In this document: positions 40,813 through 52,059 of the stretch, piece by piece
Numbering within the stretch: the first letter of the stretch is position 1
Layout of the letters: every line of letters begins with the position of its first letter
Origin: Bremia lactucae
Taxonomy: Eukaryota; Oomycota; Peronosporomycetes; Peronosporales; Peronosporaceae
Assembly (NCBI RefSeq): GCF_004359215.1
Contig: NC_090623.1
Span: 182,424-246,423, forward strand
Direction: 5' to 3'
DNA: 64,000 bases
Position numbers and translations under genes: made by a program
Notes under the pieces: generated by a model
What the model saw: only the letters and a program-made list of their open reading frames with translations
Databases searched by the model: none
What the model was told of the DNA's origin: nothing

Positions 40813-43011
40813 TTAGTCGACGGCACTCATATCGAATCTAGTGGTTTGGTGCCGCGCATGTAATTCGGTAGGATCCAAGTGCGCATTCGTGTGTTTCTTC
40901 GCAACTTGAAAGACACTTTCAGCGGCGTTACACAACTCGGCAAATTGTGCCATCACTTCTTGAGTCGAAGCTCCCGCGTGGATTCGAGGAATCGACGTTG
41001 GCTGTAGCAGGGGCGGCGTCCTCAATGATGTTTTATCGCCTTCCGCCGATGGCCATACATCCGTAGGTGACTGAGTCGACAATGACGAAAAGGGCGACGA
41101 TTCCAAATTTAATGCCTCTTCGTTCGTTGGCGATGGCACAACTGCTCCCCACGCATACTGTACCACAGCTTCAGGTAGTGAATCGTCGAGCTTTGGTAAA
41201 TCTGGCCGCCTCGACGTCTCGGCAACAGCATTCGAGCCCGAAATCTTGTTTCTCGAAATTTCTTCAATTGCCTTCAACATGGTTTTTTTACTGTTACTTC
41301 GAGTCCTCGCATAGGTTTTCCATGGCTCCGAGTCAAGAGGCAGCAAAACTTGGTTTAGACTTTCGACAGAATCGTTCGAAGGATAGCTCGAAACTGGTTT
41401 TACTTCCAAGTCGTGAGTCACGCATGGCTTCTGGTTGTGCCTTCGCACTGTAGGTACAGTCGGAACTTCCTTGCCCGTCTCAAGATGCTCGCCGTCACCG
41501 ATGCGCCCAATCACGAGGTTATGTCGATACCGAGGAATTTGCGACGAGCAATCGTTTTGACCTTCATCGCTGCGATTCTCCGCTTGAATTCTCTGTCGAT
41601 TCATTTGCTGTCGCTCCTTGACTTCCTGCTCCGCGATCTCCTGGGCATCCATATTTCGAGCATGCGTGAGGCAGTGCGTGCAGAAATTTATGGACCGAGG
41701 CTCAATTGTCTTGTACCTTTGGCCTGGAAAGCTCAGCTTTTTCTTCAAGCTGCAAGAGGAACACACCCGTCCGTTGCAAAGTCGACACACAAAGCATCGA
41801 GCAAAGGCACTAATGGACCTTGTACATACTGCACAGTCGTGTCGCTTCTTCTTGCGCTGCGTGCTTGAGCGTGCGGATCCAGCTTTCACCTCGTCGGTCT
41901 TCGGGTGTGCGAGTAGCCACGATAGTTTTTTGTTTTGAGCACATTGAGCGAACTTGACGCATTGCGTCAGACTCGTTGCTGCCGAGAGCAAAGCCACGCT
42001 TTCGTGCATGGATCCATTGGGCTCAAAATTTGTCTTCATGTAGACATCCACGGTTTTCGACGATGTCTCTCGATAGAAATAACACGACGAGATTCGACCT
42101 CGTACGATCCGCTTGCCGTCAAGAGGTCCATAGTCTTTCCCAAGATCGACGGAATGCATTAAGTGGTAACCCACACGTTTCCCACCTTGACGCGTGATAA
42201 TTCCTGTTGCTACCAGAAACACAAGGTCGCGAGGCCACGTAAACGCCTTGACAGAAGACGACGTGCATTTGACGACCCACTTTAATCCACAGTATCGAAA
42301 CGGATCCTCGGGCGTCGGGCCTTGGAGTTCATACAACGCCTCTGCATCCACAACTTCTTCGCTTGTGTACGACGAAGTGACAATCGTCCCCAACGCATCG
42401 AATGAGACGGAACTATACATGACATCGTTCAACGTGCCTTCGATCGTTCCGACTTGAAGAAGAGTGGGCATCGTCCTGTCACTGCGACTCAATGCGCCAG
42501 AACTTTGAGTTGGAATCTCCGACCATGAACACTCCGTCACCGAGTCCGTTGGAGCGGACGAGATGGATGTCACGCTTCTGTTTGCAGCCAATGTCATCGC
42601 ATCGAGCGTTCGACTACGTGCTCGCCTCCTTGACCCTAGCGTCCGTGAACTCCCAGCGGTAGCGTCTGTCACTGCTTTCCGATACACGGTCAATTGCTCA
42701 CACGTTTTGACCGTCTTCCAACTGGATGGATGCAGCTGATACCGAAGATTCGGTGGCCGGGACGCCTGCCACGCTTGATGCTTGTCGTAATCGCGCAACG
42801 CCATTGCAAGTTTCATTGACGCAGTGTTCATAAATTTGTCTTTGTTTGACTCGGACAGGCGCAGTGGCGGAAATACGACCTCTTGGATTGGAAATCGATG
42901 ACTCATAACGGCGACACCAAGGCGACGATCGGAACTCCTCTTTGTAGCTGTTGACAGAATTGAGAATGGAGACAATCGACGCTCTTGAAAAGTAGGCGGA
43001 TAAACCTCCAT
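40813..43011 (-). CDS. START-like and FYVE-type zinc-finger protein
   Basis: A 732-residue uninterrupted frame from ATG 43011 to TAA 40813-40815; A+T-rich TATA-like sequence lies about 40 bp upstream. Residues ~185-370 resemble the START/Bet v1-like lipid-binding domain that is found next to FYVE fingers in a large oomycete family. Residues 393-447 form the finger: C393-x2-C396, C409-x2-C412, C417-x2-C420, C444-x2-C447. The RVC motif (415-417) is kept, but the basic R-R/K-H-H-C-R motif reads RCFVCR and the N-terminal W-x-x-D is missing, so PI3P binding is doubtful. A charged helix (455-480) and a Ser/Pro-rich, probably disordered C-terminus follow. Likely a cytosolic or endosome-associated lipid-binding adaptor. 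Confidence 0.85.
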   Translation of the reverse strand: MEVYPPTFQERRLSPFSILSTATKRSSDRRLGVAVMSHRFPIQEVVFPPLRLSESNKDKFMNTASMKLAMALRDYDKHQAWQASRPPNLRYQLHPSSWKTVKTCEQLTVYRKAVTDATAGSSRTLGSRRRARSRTLDAMTLAANRSVTSISSAPTDSVTECSWSEIPTQSSGALSRSDRTMPTLLQVGTIEGTLNDVMYSSVSFDALGTIVTSSYTSEEVVDAEALYELQGPTPEDPFRYCGLKWVVKCTSSSVKAFTWPRDLVFLVATGIITRQGGKRVGYHLMHSVDLGKDYGPLDGKRIVRGRISSCYFYRETSSKTVDVYMKTNFEPNGSMHESVALLSAATSLTQCVKFAQCAQNKKLSWLLAHPKTDEVKAGSARSSTQRKKKRHDCAVCTRSISAFARCFVCRLCNGRVCSSCSLKKKLSFPGQRYKTIEPRSINFCTHCLTHARNMDAQEIAEQEVKERQQMNRQRIQAENRSDEGQNDCSSQIPRYRHNLVIGRIGDGEHLETGKEVPTVPTVRRHNQKPCVTHDLEVKPVSSYPSNDSVESLNQVLLPLDSEPWKTYARTRSNSKKTMLKAIEEISRNKISGSNAVAETSRRPDLPKLDDSLPEAVVQYAWGAVVPSPTNEEALNLESSPFSSLSTQSPTDVWPSAEGDKTSLRTPPLLQPTSIPRIHAGASTQEVMAQFAELCNAAESVFQVAKKHTNAHLDPTELHARHQTTRFDMSAVD

Positions 43012-44454
43012 TAGCTAATAGTATACGGGCGCGAGTGATTATATTTTTATAGTTTATTACTACCAAAAATATATTTGACGAATATGGATGAAGGGCAACC
43101 CTATAGATGTCCGAACTACAGTCGTAGCTTCAGCTTTTAAAATAAAGGTCAGACAATTGTTTGCCGTGGGGAATGATAGCGAATTCAAAAAGAGCATCGG
43201 AACGCCGCATTTCGACGGTCGATATGGTTGTTCCCTTTAGCCTCCGTCCACACTACAACTCTTGAACCGCTTCGCCGTATTTTAAGCAAAGACCTCACAA
43301 TATTGGACAGGTCTTTAGTACTTTATTCAATTGTTTGCTTATGGAAGTTAGGCCTTCGTGTTTTTTTCGAAGTATTGCATGAAAGATTAAAGTGACAGAG
43401 TCGTAGAAAGTCTGCGTGACGTATATTGCTTTGATATTCATCTCCTAAAAAGATTTATCTCACGACAGCAGATATTAAGCATAATGCAAGGCCGCTGCAG
43501 CGCCAGTTGTTCTTCTGCAAGCTTGCACGGAGGCCTTCGGTGTTGCCGCGGCTATAGCCACTTATATTGCTTTGCGATGTGACTACATTCTTCTGATTGT
43601 AGATGAAGTAAAGAAACTTGCTGTCAAAAATGAGCTATTGCTTATTCATAATTTATAAAGGCCTTGGCCGAGTTTGAATTTAATTTCTCCAAATGCTATT
43701 TACCGGATAAGGCGACGATCTAGAGTCATAATGCATGCAGCATACATACTGTGCTACATGTTGATCCAGATCATGTCCTCTGTAGTAATATCGCTAGGGC
43801 TAAAGCTCAATGCATCAGTTTGCCAGGTGCTGTTGTTGTCTCGTCATGCACACAGAAAAAGCAGACAATGAGCATGATCTAATATTGCATTTTTTTTTTG
43901 ATATTTTTCTTCGTTCAATACGACGTAATTCTTTGGTGCTTTTCTGCTCAACTGGTCGCAGTATCTTACATGATATGATTTTTTTAGCTGTAAAGTAGCA
44001 CCCATTAGGATGATGGCGTGGTACTTCGGGATTTGATGGCATAGAATCCCCGATCAAAGAGACTACATCTGTCGTTGTGGCAATCGACGTGCAGTAATAT
44101 AGTATTCGGTGCCCTTTCGTAAACAAGTTCCTTTTAGCCAGGTGTTCTTTGTTGCCTATCGGTCATTTCATTAAGTAATTTCAGAGTATCATAGTATCTA
44201 TTGCGATACTATAAGTACAAGATTTGACGCTGAACGGAAACTATTTACTTCTTGAAGCGGATGTGCCGCTTAACCTTGTTGTGAGCTTTGATTTAAACTA
44301 AATTCACAATAAGATGCCAGTCATTTGTGACGGTGCACAAAACATTCGCAGTCTGTTTTGCCGTAAAATTATCTATGTAGTCCTATTTTTATCGACATTA
44401 CTATCAACTGATGATGTCTCAAAGAGTTAACGAAGAATATTCGATCTGCAACGG
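43012..44454. other. Intergenic region upstream of the FYVE gene
   Basis: 1.4 kb without recognised coding sequence or repeat family. The short frames inside have no family motif. It should contain the FYVE promoter; ACTATAAAAATATA at about 43040-43055 is the only TATA-like string near the ATG. Confidence 0.5.
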
Positions 44455-45430
44455 GGTGTGCCGTTACAAAAATACTATTTCTATTAGAGCAATAATTAAT
44501 AATATTTTCTACGAGAGGAAATGACCAAACAATGCGTCAAGCAGATATAGCGGATTTATCACATGCCATTTTCGTGCATGGTTACGGAAATGTTACAAGA
44601 AAATGAATAAGTTTCCATCGTCCATTATTGTTAAGTTGTTTCTAAGCGTTTTGCTTTATGGCAGGAGAGAAGCGGACGTGTCGTTTGGAAGATGTTGCAC
44701 GATGGTCCGTAGAAAAGCATCAGTGACAAGAAGGCTTACTCATACTGAGAATGTTAAAATCAAAGCCCCAGCCCGCTTGCTATGCGAGTAATTGTTTTTT
44801 TGTCTAGTTTGCTGTCACCGAAGAAATTTATCTTCGATTTTACGGTGGGAGATCACAGCCAGCGTATTGCAGGATAGTATGAATGGGCACAATCTTTGGC
44901 AGTCAATGCTGAAATTACTGAGACTAACGAGAGGGGGAAAATGGTCTATTAAATCGATTCTTAGGTTCAAACGTTAAGTGATAGATAATAAGAATAAGAG
45001 ACGTCTTTTAAGACGTAGGTAAGTAAAGAAGTACAAAATATTATTTTAATTAATAATATGACTTCATGGTTCCAATATTACCAAATTTGGTAATATTGAC
45101 GCAATAAGACATCAGTTCTATTGATTGGTTGATTCAAGTTTGAATCAACCCCGCCAATCGTCATAAGACACGATTTTGCGGTGCGCAAGGTGCCATGCAT
45201 ATTTAGCTATTAATATTTTTAAGGCAGTAGTAGATAGAAGATCGTTACGAATTTGGACAAAATATATTAATACAATTTAATGTTTTCTTTATAATAAAAC
45301 TTTAAATTTAGCTTTTGTAGCTAAGACTTCTTAGCCACTTCGACTTTCAGTCGAGGCGCCCCGCCTTCACTTTAATCTGTGTAGGTTGACTAGTACTGTT
45401 ATCAGTACTAGCTTAGAGTGCTCCGTTACA
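44455..45430 (+). repeat. LTR-C-like sequence, possibly with internal insertion
   Basis: 44985-45430 aligns with LTR-C (AGTACAAAATATTATTTT, CTATTGATTGGTTGATT, CGCCAATCGT) and ends CTCCGTTACA. At 44455 a typical LTR start TGCAACGGGGTGTG occurs with CCGTTACA close behind. The 400 bp between (44590-44984) do not match LTR-C, so either something inserted or the two ends belong to different LTRs. Confidence 0.55.
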
Positions 45431-46137
45431 CGATTGACCTACGAAAAATATAGAGATGAAAGGTTAGGCTCGAGCAACTTTAATTCTAACATATTACTAA
45501 TCATGCCATCGAAGCTTATTATGCTTACTATTTATTGAAAGCATGACAACGCGTATCAGTCGGATTTTAGCGGAGCTACCTCGCTCTTTAAGTCAGAAGG
45601 AAGTTTTTTTGACTCAACAAGTCATTTTGTTCTATAAAACTAATTAATTAATTACTCAAAGCATTATACAAGCTCGTAGAGCTTTATAAGTCCTAGTTCA
45701 AGGGACTCAGTGGTTTGTAGAACCAGGCGGCAACAACTGCTAAGAGTATATACCTTACGAAAACTTAGTACTTCCGCTGATCAATGCGCAAGCCTTAGGA
45801 GAGCACAACGCGCTGTCTAGATCAAATGGGGAACTGAATTCTATCTATGTTCATAATATAAGAGCCTTACCCTAATAACTTTAAAATTAATTTCGGTCAT
45901 AAGATCTCGATTTGGTGGATGCCAATAATAAATGGAAATTTAGTAAAAATTATTTATTTTAAACAGGAAAAGTGTTATTTACACATTATGTGAACTAAAC
46001 CACATTAACGGTTTGTCAACCGATGTGTACCCTCTTAAACTTTCATCATCTGGCTGTCGACACCGAGTGTCGACATTTGCACTTAACTTTTCTCATCAGG
46101 CTGTTGACACCGAGTGTGACATTTCCTCTTTGATGTT
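45431..46137. other. Unclassified A+T-rich stretch
   Basis: No coding family seen. Near 46040-46125 a ~48-bp segment containing CATCTGGCTGTCGACACCGA is imperfectly duplicated in tandem. Its first copy holds the palindrome GTCGACAC-cga-GTGTCGAC (46056-46074). Confidence 0.4.
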
Positions 46138-47460
46138 GGTTATTGAACAGCTAACATCACGGTTGTGTTTTACATCCTGGTTGTCGTGTGAGATCTAAGC
46201 GTAGGTCATTGAGTCTTCGTTCCTTCCACGAAGACTATACGTACGTAGATTATGAAAGTCACACTCCATCTGAGAACAAGGATGAGGAGTCTCATCCCAA
46301 CGTGCCTCGGCGTGTAGGCGAATCTCGTCGGGATCCAAATCCGTTCCTAGAACGTGGTGTCACGGATGCTTCCACCGCATAACGCATGACACCGGGACTA
46401 GAGCCCAACAAAATAACAAAACCGCTCGATGAGGAGCAAGATCAAGCAATCCTTAGGTAAGAGCTAGCTCGAAACTCGGGTCAATCCTTAACTTTGTGGA
46501 CCTCTGGACAAAGGCGTTCACAGCGAAAGAGCTTGCAACACGCACCGCTCTTCGTGGATGATGCCTTACTTCAATGATTATGACACCACGTCAAGTATTG
46601 AAACGTCTACGAAATTAAGCACGTGGTGCCTGTGTCTCCAAAAGAGTTGGAAAAGAAAAAGAAGTATCGTTTATTCGATGGGTGCTTCGGTCCCATCGCC
46701 TCAAAGTATTTAGACTCTTAGAGACTCATTCGATGCGGCCGAGATTTGTCTCGAACGAAAGCTTCGCTTTGATTTCGCATAGCTAAAGGCGCCAAAGGTT
46801 AATTGAGTGCGGCGTATCGGCTAAAGACGAGACTAGGCGCAAAAAAAAATAGCTCTCTATTGCTTCGGCTGCTCATGCCACCGCGGATTTACACCACACT
46901 CTGGTCGAGGATCCATCCATTCCCACCTATATTGGTGGAAAGCGTCGTTCGACGGCATAAAAAACCTTACCGAAGGGGTACCTCGAACTCCCAAAGTTAT
47001 CCGACAAGGTGAACATAAGCCACTTCACGAAAATCTTTATGAAGCGACGTCGCTTCAGAAGTCACTCCACGTGAATACACCAGCCGTAAGAATTTTGTTA
47101 ATTCTTTCATTGAAGGTTCCTTCACCCATCGAGCAACGCAGAGGGGCCATCGGTGGAAGCTTATGCTGCTCTGAAGCACGAGGTGCAATTTCTTCGTGAT
47201 AATCTTGCTCGAACCGAGAGTGGCTCAAGATCCAGCGTTCTTTGACGCCGGAGCATCAATAATCTCGTTGAGGGTCAATTGGACATCCTGATGAGGATGC
47301 CGCAATCTGCGGAACAGCCGTTCGTCTCGGCACTGGCGAAAACATGGGAACGATACCGATTCGGCTTAAAAACCAGCGTAGAGCACTAGATGTGTCAAAC
47401 TTACGCGGAACGTTTAGCGTAAACGCTAGACCGTTCTTGGCCATGAGTCAATTAAAATCG
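46138..47460 (+). pseudogene. Antisense ORF, copy 5 (old)
   Basis: The frame at 46188-46382 contains FHEDYTYVDYESHTPSENKD, whose VDYES matches VDYNES of copy 3 and VDYECKS of copy 1, and GESRRDPNPFLERGVTDAS, which matches copy 6 (NDSRRAPNPLSESGVVNAL). Later pieces are PVSPKELEKKKKYRLFDG (~46630-46690) and a coiled coil EAYAALKHEVQFLRDNLART (~47155-47210) followed by VEGQLDILMRMPQSAEQPF, also shared with copy 6. Many stops. The associated pol is not identifiable here. Confidence 0.5.
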
Positions 47461-47589
47461 AATATGGCTTTTCAAAGCCCTTCACAGTCGCCTGAGCGAC
47501 TAACAAGCCAGGCTTGAACTCCCGCCCCGTGCTATTGCAGACCGAGCTACTTGGGGCTGGAACCTGTTTACTCTTACCTCATAAAGGTT

Positions 47590-48110
47590 CAAATGAGCCT
47601 AGGTTTCCCCAGTTGGGGTCCCTGCACCTACTAAGTCTTGACGTTTCCTCGCACCGTACCAGATTTCTGGTATAAGTAAGGATTGTTGCTCTTTCGAGCT
47701 TTGAGCGTTTGGCGTAGGGGGCAAGCCGGGTGTAACTGTTTTGTGCTTCCACACATACAACATCTGCGGATATTGTTATGCTGCTTTACAGCTTGAAGTG
47801 CTTCTTTCTCTCCCCAACGAGGCTTAGATCCATAGTTTTCGGTCTATTAGACGGTCCGTTGTGCTTGAAGAGCAGTACGGTAAACGGGCGTAGTAACACG
47901 AGCGGATTTAAAGTTAAATTCAGCACGTACCACCATGGCAACTGCCTCTTCGAAAGTAACAGGATGGGATCGAAGCCATTCCGCCCGGGCAACGCCCTCA
48001 TTGAGACCCCCCATAAAGACGATTACTACAATTGTTTCTTGCACCGGGTTTGATGCACAGCGGTAATGAGAATTGTCAACTCCTGGACATAGTCCTCTAG
48101 GGTTCATTTA
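47590..48110 (-). pseudogene. Gypsy gag fragment (third gag family)
   Basis: 48107-47847 reads IVVIVFMGGLNEGVARAEWL, HPVTFEEAVAMVVRAEFNFK and SARVTTPVYRT, a Ty3/gypsy capsid C-terminal segment. Downstream near 47760-47700 a Cys/His motif CCMCGSTKQLHPAC may be the decayed zinc knuckle. It lies between antisense ORF copies 5 and 4 and could belong to either element. Confidence 0.7.
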
Positions 48111-48229
48111 CCCTGACGAGTCGCAATGAGCCGTAATTGTATACGAAAAGCCTGATCAGACGGTGCAAACATTCGAGTGATTTGCTGTTGCAGCAAATTC
48201 CATGTGGAAAAAGCGTATTATGGACGAGA

Positions 48230-49470
48230 GTGCCCATATCAGGACGCTACCTCCGGCCTCAGTTACAACGCCGACAGCTACTTATGCTGCTGTCGCGCTG
48301 CTGACTGGACTTAATTATCTCCCGCTTTCGCACTGAGGATGTAGATCCGTCGCTTATTGTTGACTATAATGAGTCGACAACGCTTCCATCACCTCATAGT
48401 AATGATGAGCACAGTGAGCTAATGAGGAAGGATGATGGCGCTATATTGCCCATCCAAACTATACCCATTGCTCCTAGCATGTAGACGCCCAACGTTGCGA
48501 AGGCAAACTTCCTTACGTCAATGAGGCAACTGTCTCGTCGTCTGTGCTAGCTAGCGCAGCGACCATTCATGAGAGCACTGCCCATGGAGGTGCAGCTGCT
48601 TCTCAGTTGGGTAAAAACCAACATCTGTCGCTCAGACTATAATGCACAATGGGTCTGAAGTAGAAGAGCCTAAGCGTCAAGCTCCGCAGACGGCACTTAA
48701 ACGTGTCCAGTCGGTGTCACAAACCAGGTGTTTTGAACGCGGCTATGTGACTGGTGGGAATGGAACTAGTGCGTCGCTCTTAGAGCGCGCTACTATAGAC
48801 GCACGTAAATATTCTGGCATCTTCTGTTTATAAAAGGCTCAGGTGGAGACACTTGGCCGTGATTCCCCGGTCGTGTTGCATACGATAAAACAACCGACCA
48901 TTACGAAGCAGAATTCTGCGCCGCTATCAGCCACATTCAGATGTGGCAAAATAACGGTCGCAGTGACTTAACTTCGCTCGCTTGCGTGTGAGAGAAATAA
49001 TGAGCGGTACTGCACCCCCTTTTTCTCATCACGCCCTCCTGCTGATCCATTCGGAACTAGCGGAGCGACAACTTATGCTCCTTTTCATATGCAGACACCA
49101 GGCCCGGAACGTCGACACGCAGGGCGTCGACCGGTTCTCAAGATTCGAAACTCTTCAAGTATCCTTTGCATGGAGCGTAGACAATCCACTTCTAACCAGG
49201 AAGCGTTGGTTCCTAGCAGCATCCATCAGTACAGGCGGCGCCCGATAGGAGTGGCGATTTTTTCCACAGCCTATTCCTATTCCGTTCTGTCGCAGGCGTT
49301 GAGCGCTGCTGAACGACGGATCGGGGATCTCAAAAATCAAGTCTAGCGACTGACTTCGGATCTTTACAATGTCCGCTCGAAGGATCGCCAGGATTATGAA
49401 AGGCTAAAACTTCGGCTGGAATTTTTAAAGAAACAGGTTTTGAGGAACTCGCGTCAAGTGCCATTCCTCC
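48230..49470 (+). pseudogene. Antisense ORF of gypsy element, copy 4
   Basis: Clear homologue of copy 3 (about 75% at DNA level by eye in 48265-48480): VDYNESTTLPSPHSNDEHSE and MRKDDGAILPIQT are readable. Then FERGYVTGG (~48730), RLRVREIMSGTAPPFSHHA (~48975) and a coiled coil ALSAAERRIGDLKNQV with continuation LNFLKKQVLRNSR (49290-49450). The flanking - strand chromodomain and integrase show that it is opposite to pol. It contains several stops. Confidence 0.6.
49155..49310 (-). pseudogene. Chromodomain remnant opposite copy 4
   Basis: The minus frame contains VLMDAARNQRFLV, the N-terminal edge of the chromodomain, as in DASGNQRFLVGRLL at 4711. The core is lost to frameshifts. Confidence 0.55.
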
Positions 49471-49586
49471 CCGCTCTCCAAATTTTATCATGGTGGAAGG
49501 CGTTATTTGAAAGGAAGTCTTTCACATTCTTCGTCGCCCCCACCTGATCAACACTCGACCCACGGTCGGTGTTGCGATCGGCCTCC

Positions 49587-50010
49587 TTAGACGGATGGGG
49601 GTTCGTTACCTCTTCTACGACCTACGTAAAAGACGAGGTGCGTTTTCATATACGGCGGCAGTAAGATCCTATAATTAAAGTCCATAACCTCCTCTACCAC
49701 CGTAAACGGCCCGATGAAACGCGGCAATAATTTCGTAGTGCCTCCAGATAGCACAGAGACTGCATTATTAGGTAGAGTAGCAGTACTTAATAGTACTTTG
49801 TCTCCCAATCTAAAGCGTTCATGATTTTTGCAACCATTTTGGTCCGAATATTAGTTTTGCTTGTCCTGTGCGCTTGCCATTGCGTCATGGATTTTTTGCA
49901 AGATGGCTATTCGCTCATCCACAAAGCGTTGAGCCTCGCTCACGCTTTCAGCATCAAACTCACCTGTGGCACCGCCGAGGTCGGTCATAGGACGTAGTTG
50001 TCAATAACGA
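49587..50010 (-). pseudogene. Gypsy integrase C-terminal part
   Basis: 49808-49587 reads GDKVLLSTATLPNNAVSVLS, LLPRFIGPFTVVEEVMDFNY and RILLPPYMKTHLVFYVGR: the integrase GPY/F-type C-terminal module. Just upstream (50010-49810) DERIAILQKIHDAMASAQDK is the helix before it. The catalytic core is absent; LTR-B sequence follows on the right. Confidence 0.75.
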
Positions 50011-50144
50011 AACATCGTTGTCGATTAGGAGCACTGACAACTGCTAAACCGGCAAGGTCCCTAGGGCAAGCTTCCGTCGTTGACATGATACCCTCCGTTG
50101 GCGATTTTACAAGATGTAAAATTCGTCTGAAAGAAGAAAGTGGT

Positions 50145-50640
50145 TTAACGGGCTAAGTTGCTCTATGTTTCACAAAACCATTAAGTGTAGCTTGTGTACT
50201 TAACAGGATGGTCAGTTACTTCATGTGAAGCAGACCTGTGGTGCATATGTGATGCACATAAATGTATCCACATTGGAAGGGATGACGGCTAGCATCATCC
50301 GTAACTCCAAGTACTCAGAATAATACGCTGGCAACGTAGTGGTGCACATCAACAGAGGTGTCAGCCATTAATTGGATAAAGATTTTATATTTAATTCCAT
50401 TATATATAATAAGTCTTAAAATTACTTCCTAGTTAACTAGTGCGCACGTGAAGGCGGATAACCGCTTCCGTGACGACACTTGTGCTAAGTACTAGTTCGT
50501 TGGGTAAGGTTGCTTAAGCCTCCGCCAACTACCTCACTGCACGTGAGAGAAGCCAATTAAATCGCTTCCTTACTGTGCTTGAAGGTGTGTGCTTAAGTAG
50601 ACCGTGGCTACTATAGAAGAGCCCGCCTACATTGTATGTC
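50145..50640 (+). repeat. LTR-B, diverged, plus orientation
   Basis: It resembles the reverse complement of 2901-3433: TTTAACGGGCTAAGTTGC start, GTGATGCACATAAATG, GGGATGACGGCTAGC, and TGACGACACTTGTGC near the end. Much older than the other LTR-B copies. Confidence 0.55.
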
Positions 50641-51097
50641 CTTAGTTCGACGATTCTTCTACCTCTTAGCCTATTAATATCGATGCTTTAATATCACCTA
50701 CCTCAACGATGAGTTGGTCTTTATCGTTACACATAAATCCGTTCTGTCGTCTCTGCCCTATGGTACATAGATACCGAGCAACTCTATATCACCAATACTC
50801 CACCTCGACTAGAAGCCTTTATTCTTGGTCTTATTCAAACATTATGAGCCTCCTCTCTGCGGCTTTGTTGACAGTATCGTCGAAATCAGTAGTCCGCCAG
50901 CCACGACTTAGTTTCAATGTAAATGAGCTCGATGGTTTTGTCCTTCACTTGGTCACGCACAAAAAAAATAAATTATATGATGTCGATGCGCTTGGCTGGC
51001 TGTCGTTCTTTGTGATGGCAGTTGCACTCAGGTTGTCCTCGTGTATTGGTTTCGTATAGTTGATCTGAACTTGTATCACTTTCAGCAAGTTTTCTGT
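50641..51097. other. Probable 3' non-coding part of the copia relic
   Basis: No coding motif on either strand that fits a family. It follows the copia RNase H stop in the - direction, so it probably includes the 3' LTR, whose ends I cannot define. Confidence 0.3.
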
Positions 51098-52000
51098 TCA
51101 TAGCACAAGCTCTCCACATAAAGAATGAGCCATATATTCTGCTTCCGCTGTACTCAGTGCCACGCCCTGCTGCATCTTCGACATGAAGATCACTTGTGCA
51201 CCGTTAATCATGACGAATACTCCTGATGTCGATCTACGAGTTTGCTTGTTGCTAGCCCAGTCCGCGTCCGTGTACGCGCTCAGCTGCAATAATTCCAGAT
51301 TTCGTTCATAGCAAATTCCTTGATTATTCGTCATCTTCAGATACCGCAAAACTCGTTTCACTGCATTTCCAGTGTTCTATCTGTGGAAACTCGAAGCATC
51401 GACTCAACTGCATACTGCATATGCAATGTCTGGTCTCGTACATGTTGTCACGTACAACAATGACCACATCAATGACCAAAATGGTTGATTCTTTATTCTT
51501 AGGACAATTTTGTCAATCTTGATCCTGGTTTGCCCTTTAATACTTGGATTTGTTACTGCTCATGAGTCCGCTTGGCTGAGCTTATAGATCATCCTTGATA
51601 TGCATGATTCTTTGGTGATATTCAGTCGTCGCTCGTCTCGCACGTACTTGGCTACAATTCCGAGACTGAAAGGAACACTTATAAAGATCTCCATCTTGAA
51701 ATGACTTAAAAGTAGAGATGCCGCCACATTTATTGTGCCAATTAAGTCAGAAGATCATCCACAAATGTGGCGACGTAAATGCATGACTCTCCTGTCTGTT
51801 TGACAAATAAACATGAGTCTGAGATACGTGAATCGAATCCCAAATTCCACGAAAACACTTGAGATTGTTTCGAACCATGTCACTGCCGCTTGCTTTAATG
51901 TATATATGCTGCGGATCACTTTCAGGATTTGATCACGCCCTACGTGTACTCCGAGGGGAGCTTTTAACTCTTCCCGACCGGGGCGCAAGCCTTAATAATT
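51098..52000 (-). pseudogene. Ty1/copia pol relic: RT and RNase H
   Basis: 51361-51098 is an intact RNase H end with YTDADWASNKQTRRSTSGVF and ALSTAEAEYMAHSL, diagnostic for Ty1/copia. 51988-51755 reads LKVIRSIYTLKQAAVTWFET, the copia RT motif (usually I-Y-G-L-K-Q). The part between contains stops and frameshifts. It is the only copia element seen in this window. Confidence 0.85.
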
Positions 52001-52059
52001 CACTGAACGCTTCCATTTGTAAGGAAACTGACCTATATTGAAATTAATTTTTCTTACAA

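Noticed and set aside
47470..47600. Possible tRNA-like or small RNA segment near AGGCTTGAACTCCCGC
   Set aside because: No cloverleaf can be formed by eye; the segment is degenerate retrotransposon sequence.
50709..51059. 116-codon + frame as a host gene
   Set aside because: It lies over the 3' end of the copia relic, has no recognisable motif and fits a chance frame.
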